This document shows, piece by piece, positions 12,589-14,917 of a stretch of DNA of 14,917 nt (positions are counted from its first letter, which is position 1; each line of letters begins with the position of its first letter). The notes below the pieces were generated by a model. The model was given only the letters and a program-made list of their open reading frames with translations. It was not told where the DNA came from and searched no databases. Origin of the DNA: Atopobiaceae bacterium (GTDB taxonomy: Bacteria; Actinomycetota; Coriobacteriia; Coriobacteriales; Atopobiaceae). The stretch is taken from positions 1 through 14,917 of the forward strand of contig JABZIF010000018.1 in the NCBI GenBank assembly GCA_015258485.1. Direction: 5' to 3'. A program made the translations under genes and the position numbers.

Positions 12589-14917
12589 TTATTCAATTGG
12601 CGAGAAAAGATGTCCAGTCGATGATTCCTTATGTCTCTTAGGCAATTTCTCACCTGCTGTTGTTAAGGTAATTGCCTGAGAAACACGCGTAGTTTCTTCT
12701 TTAGTTTGCTCCTCAGTAAGTAGCGTGGCATCGACCATAAAACGTGTAACTCCAGCAGAAAGCATATCTGCAATTTCAGGCACGCCATCAAAGAGTTTTG
12801 GTCCCCAAATCTTTGAGCGGCCATGCCTGTCAGTTCTTACCGGCATGTAATCATTGTCAATTCCACGAAGTGTATGCTCTTCTAGACGAAGTTTACAAGC
12901 ATCACAGTCGTGGATGCACTTACCCGTAGACATCAAAATACAGTGTTCAGTAGTCATAGTACGAATTCTACCGCTTACCATGTAACCAACAGGAACAGAT
13001 GAATTTCTTGCGATATGGCAAATCTCTTGAAGTGTGAGCTCAGAATTAAGCCATACACCTTGTGCACCCAGAGAAGCAAGAGCTTGTACGGCATAATCGT
13101 TGTGAATGGGAATACATTCACGTACTTCTGGTGTTGCTCCTCGTTGCACGGCTAATGCAAGCTCTGAAATATTGCCCACAGCAACAGAACTGCCTGAAAC
13201 AATAAACGGATCTATGCGTGGATGATCTATCTCTCTACATACCTCATCAAGCCAAGGAACCACATGAGCAAGAAGGTCATCTGACCAAGAATATTCTTGA
13301 AGAGCGTCCGATGTTGCATAAAGCCTAGTTGCACCAGAAGACAGTGCAACTCGAGCCTGTTTTGGTGTTTCTACCAAAACACAAACTTCTGCTTTAGCAG
13401 CACTTTCCTTTGCACATTTCTGATCAAAGACAAAGAATTTCTCTTTATCTTGAGCTTCTCGCTCCCTTTGATATGCAAGTCTAGAGAGTGGCGCAATTTT
13501 ATGTTCGCGATCTTTATACGGCTCAAGCAATGTCTGTTCAAGTAAATCACAAGCAGTAGCCCTAACTTTATGCACTGCACTAAAACTCATACCGCAATTT
13601 TGATCCATGTAAACTTTAAACGAATCCGGTTCAAAAGGAGATGTCCCCATACGACCAACGTGCTCGATAAGTTCTTCTTTAGTAACAGCTTTAGTACGAG
13701 CAGATTCAACCACAAAACCCTCTGCAGATACAGATGCAGCGCCATCAACAGTTGCAAGCTCTACGGCAAAGGGCTGACCGACCTTTGCAGTAACCGCTAC
13801 TCTAACCACCCGTTTGCGTGGATACTCCAAAGAAGAAATCTGTTCGGCTGCTTGTCGTGCAGCTTCAGAACGAATAATGCGCACTGTCGAGCCAATCTGC
13901 ATAACACGAGAAGTGCGAACTGTGATGCTTTGACCTGGTTTGACATCTTCAGGGCAAAGAGCGGTCAGGAATTTATCAGGCTCATCGAGTGGTCTAATCT
14001 CAAGTAAATCATTCTTACCAATGGGCGCATGAGCGATAAGCTCTACGTCTGCCTGCTTATATCGGCGTAGCTTAACGCGGCCACCGTTCAGTCCGCCCTT
14101 ACGCTCAAGTGCATCCTCAAGAGCATGACCACCTGTAACTTCACCAACAATTTCACCACGATTGTTAGAACGCTCATAACTCATCATTTCGTTACCAGCA
14201 GTTCCGTGAAGATACGCATTAGTAAGCCCACGATTAAAGGAACGTTTAAGCAAACGATGGCGGCGCGCAATATCTGCTTGGTTATCAACACCTTTCTCGG
14301 CAGCATCAAGTGCCTGACGGTAGGAAGAGATAACCGAATAAACATACTCAGGAGCTTTCATACGGCCTTCAATCTTGAGCGAGCCAACTCCTGCTTCAAT
14401 GAGATCAGGCACATCATCAATAGTGCAATAATCTTTTGGACACAAAAGCCTATCAATGCCACCCATAGATACAACCTCATGCTTAGAATTGAGCAGCTCA
14501 TAAGGCAGACGACAGGGTTGTGCACAAGCTCCGCGGTTAGCGGAACGGTCTCCACGCATAGATGACATGTGACAAATGCCCGAATAACAAAAACAAAGTG
14601 CTCCATGAGCAAAGCACTCTAGTTCTACGCCAAGCTTAGAGATTTTTGAAATCTCCTCTTTGGTAAGCTCTCTTGATAGCGTCACACGACCAACACCAAG
14701 CTTTTTACAGGCTTCAACACCGCGTGTATCGTGGATATTTGCTTGCGTGGAAACATGACATTCAAGTTCTGGCCAGGTTTTTCTTACCTGATCCATAAGG
14801 CCCCAATCTTGAATGATAAAAGCATCTGCTCCAAGAATCCACGCACGACGAATCAGACGCAACACGCGCTGCATTTCATCCCACTTAACAACAACGTTAA
14901 CGGTGACGTACACGCGA
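12589..14917 (-). CDS. U32 family peptidase-like protein, 5'-truncated by the window end
   Basis: The visible 775 residues lack the N-terminal part; the frame is open to the last base. It begins within V-Y-V-T-V-N, normally about 70-80 residues into the family, so the full protein is probably near 850 aa. The first barrel has A-D-A-F-I-I-Q-D-W-G and the U32 signature F-A-H-G-A-L-C-F-C-Y-S-G-I-C, followed by G-A-C-A-Q-P-C-R. This provides a four-Cys set (about 107, 114, 130, 134 of the GTG-started frame) of the kind that holds an Fe-S cluster in U32 proteins. A middle region resembles the DUF3656 insert of long U32 proteins. A second barrel-like half carries Y-M-V-S-G-R-I-R-T-M and a Cys-rich C-I-L-M-S-T-G-K-C-I-H-D-C-D-A-C. 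Relatives act as collagenase-like proteases or in tRNA/rRNA hydroxylation (TrhP, RlhA), so the peptidase label is uncertain. Confidence 0.88.
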   Translation of the reverse strand, partial: RVYVTVNVVVKWDEMQRVLRLIRRAWILGADAFIIQDWGLMDQVRKTWPELECHVSTQANIHDTRGVEACKKLGVGRVTLSRELTKEEISKISKLGVELECFAHGALCFCYSGICHMSSMRGDRSANRGACAQPCRLPYELLNSKHEVVSMGGIDRLLCPKDYCTIDDVPDLIEAGVGSLKIEGRMKAPEYVYSVISSYRQALDAAEKGVDNQADIARRHRLLKRSFNRGLTNAYLHGTAGNEMMSYERSNNRGEIVGEVTGGHALEDALERKGGLNGGRVKLRRYKQADVELIAHAPIGKNDLLEIRPLDEPDKFLTALCPEDVKPGQSITVRTSRVMQIGSTVRIIRSEAARQAAEQISSLEYPRKRVVRVAVTAKVGQPFAVELATVDGAASVSAEGFVVESARTKAVTKEELIEHVGRMGTSPFEPDSFKVYMDQNCGMSFSAVHKVRATACDLLEQTLLEPYKDREHKIAPLSRLAYQREREAQDKEKFFVFDQKCAKESAAKAEVCVLVETPKQARVALSSGATRLYATSDALQEYSWSDDLLAHVVPWLDEVCREIDHPRIDPFIVSGSSVAVGNISELALAVQRGATPEVRECIPIHNDYAVQALASLGAQGVWLNSELTLQEICHIARNSSVPVGYMVSGRIRTMTTEHCILMSTGKCIHDCDACKLRLEEHTLRGIDNDYMPVRTDRHGRSKIWGPKLFDGVPEIADMLSAGVTRFMVDATLLTEEQTKEETTRVSQAITLTTAGEKLPKRHKESSTGHLFSPIE

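Overview
The window suggests a low-to-mid GC actinobacterium, most likely of the class Coriobacteriia (Atopobium/Lancefieldella/Fannyhessea-like). The basis is an actinobacterial-type dCTP deaminase, a ComFC/HPF pair, an AT-rich base composition and a Gram-positive envelope gene set (lipoprotein transferase, lipoprotein, membrane-anchored surface proteins, ECF transporter). This is inference from protein style; no rRNA or other marker gene is present. All genes but one lie on the minus strand.

Right to left (the direction of transcription): a 5'-truncated U32-family peptidase-like protein (12589-14917) and a small NifU C-terminal-domain protein (12250-12489). A 205-bp gap with two inverted repeats follows. 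Then comes a tightly packed run from 12044 to 3706: dcd, lgt, a 1275-residue surface protein, a 233-residue membrane-anchored DUF4430 protein, EcfT and a fused double-ATPase EcfA. Gaps from lgt onward are 4 nt, 7 nt, a 1-nt overlap and a 4-nt overlap, so these genes are probably one transcript. The only plus-strand gene, a small acidic protein of unknown function (3180-3644), converges on the ATPase gene and appears to terminate inside its coding sequence. Beyond it are an ECF S component (2317-3093), comFC (1478-2227), a strongly structured RNA element (1177-1431), an orphan solute-binding lipoprotein (204-1148) and the first 21 codons of hpf/raiA.

Two systems stand out. First, the ECF transporter (S, T, A-A) sits with two surface proteins that carry transcobalamin-C-like DUF4430 domains. 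One of these also has Ig-like domains and a PQQ-type beta-propeller. Together they look like a surface capture and import pathway for a corrinoid or another tetrapyrrole such as heme. Second, the ~255-nt RNA has a 10-bp helix closing its ends, several perfect hairpins, a likely pseudoknot and its own -10 box. It lies downstream of comFC, one gene away from hpf, which is the setting known for the raiA-motif noncoding RNA family.
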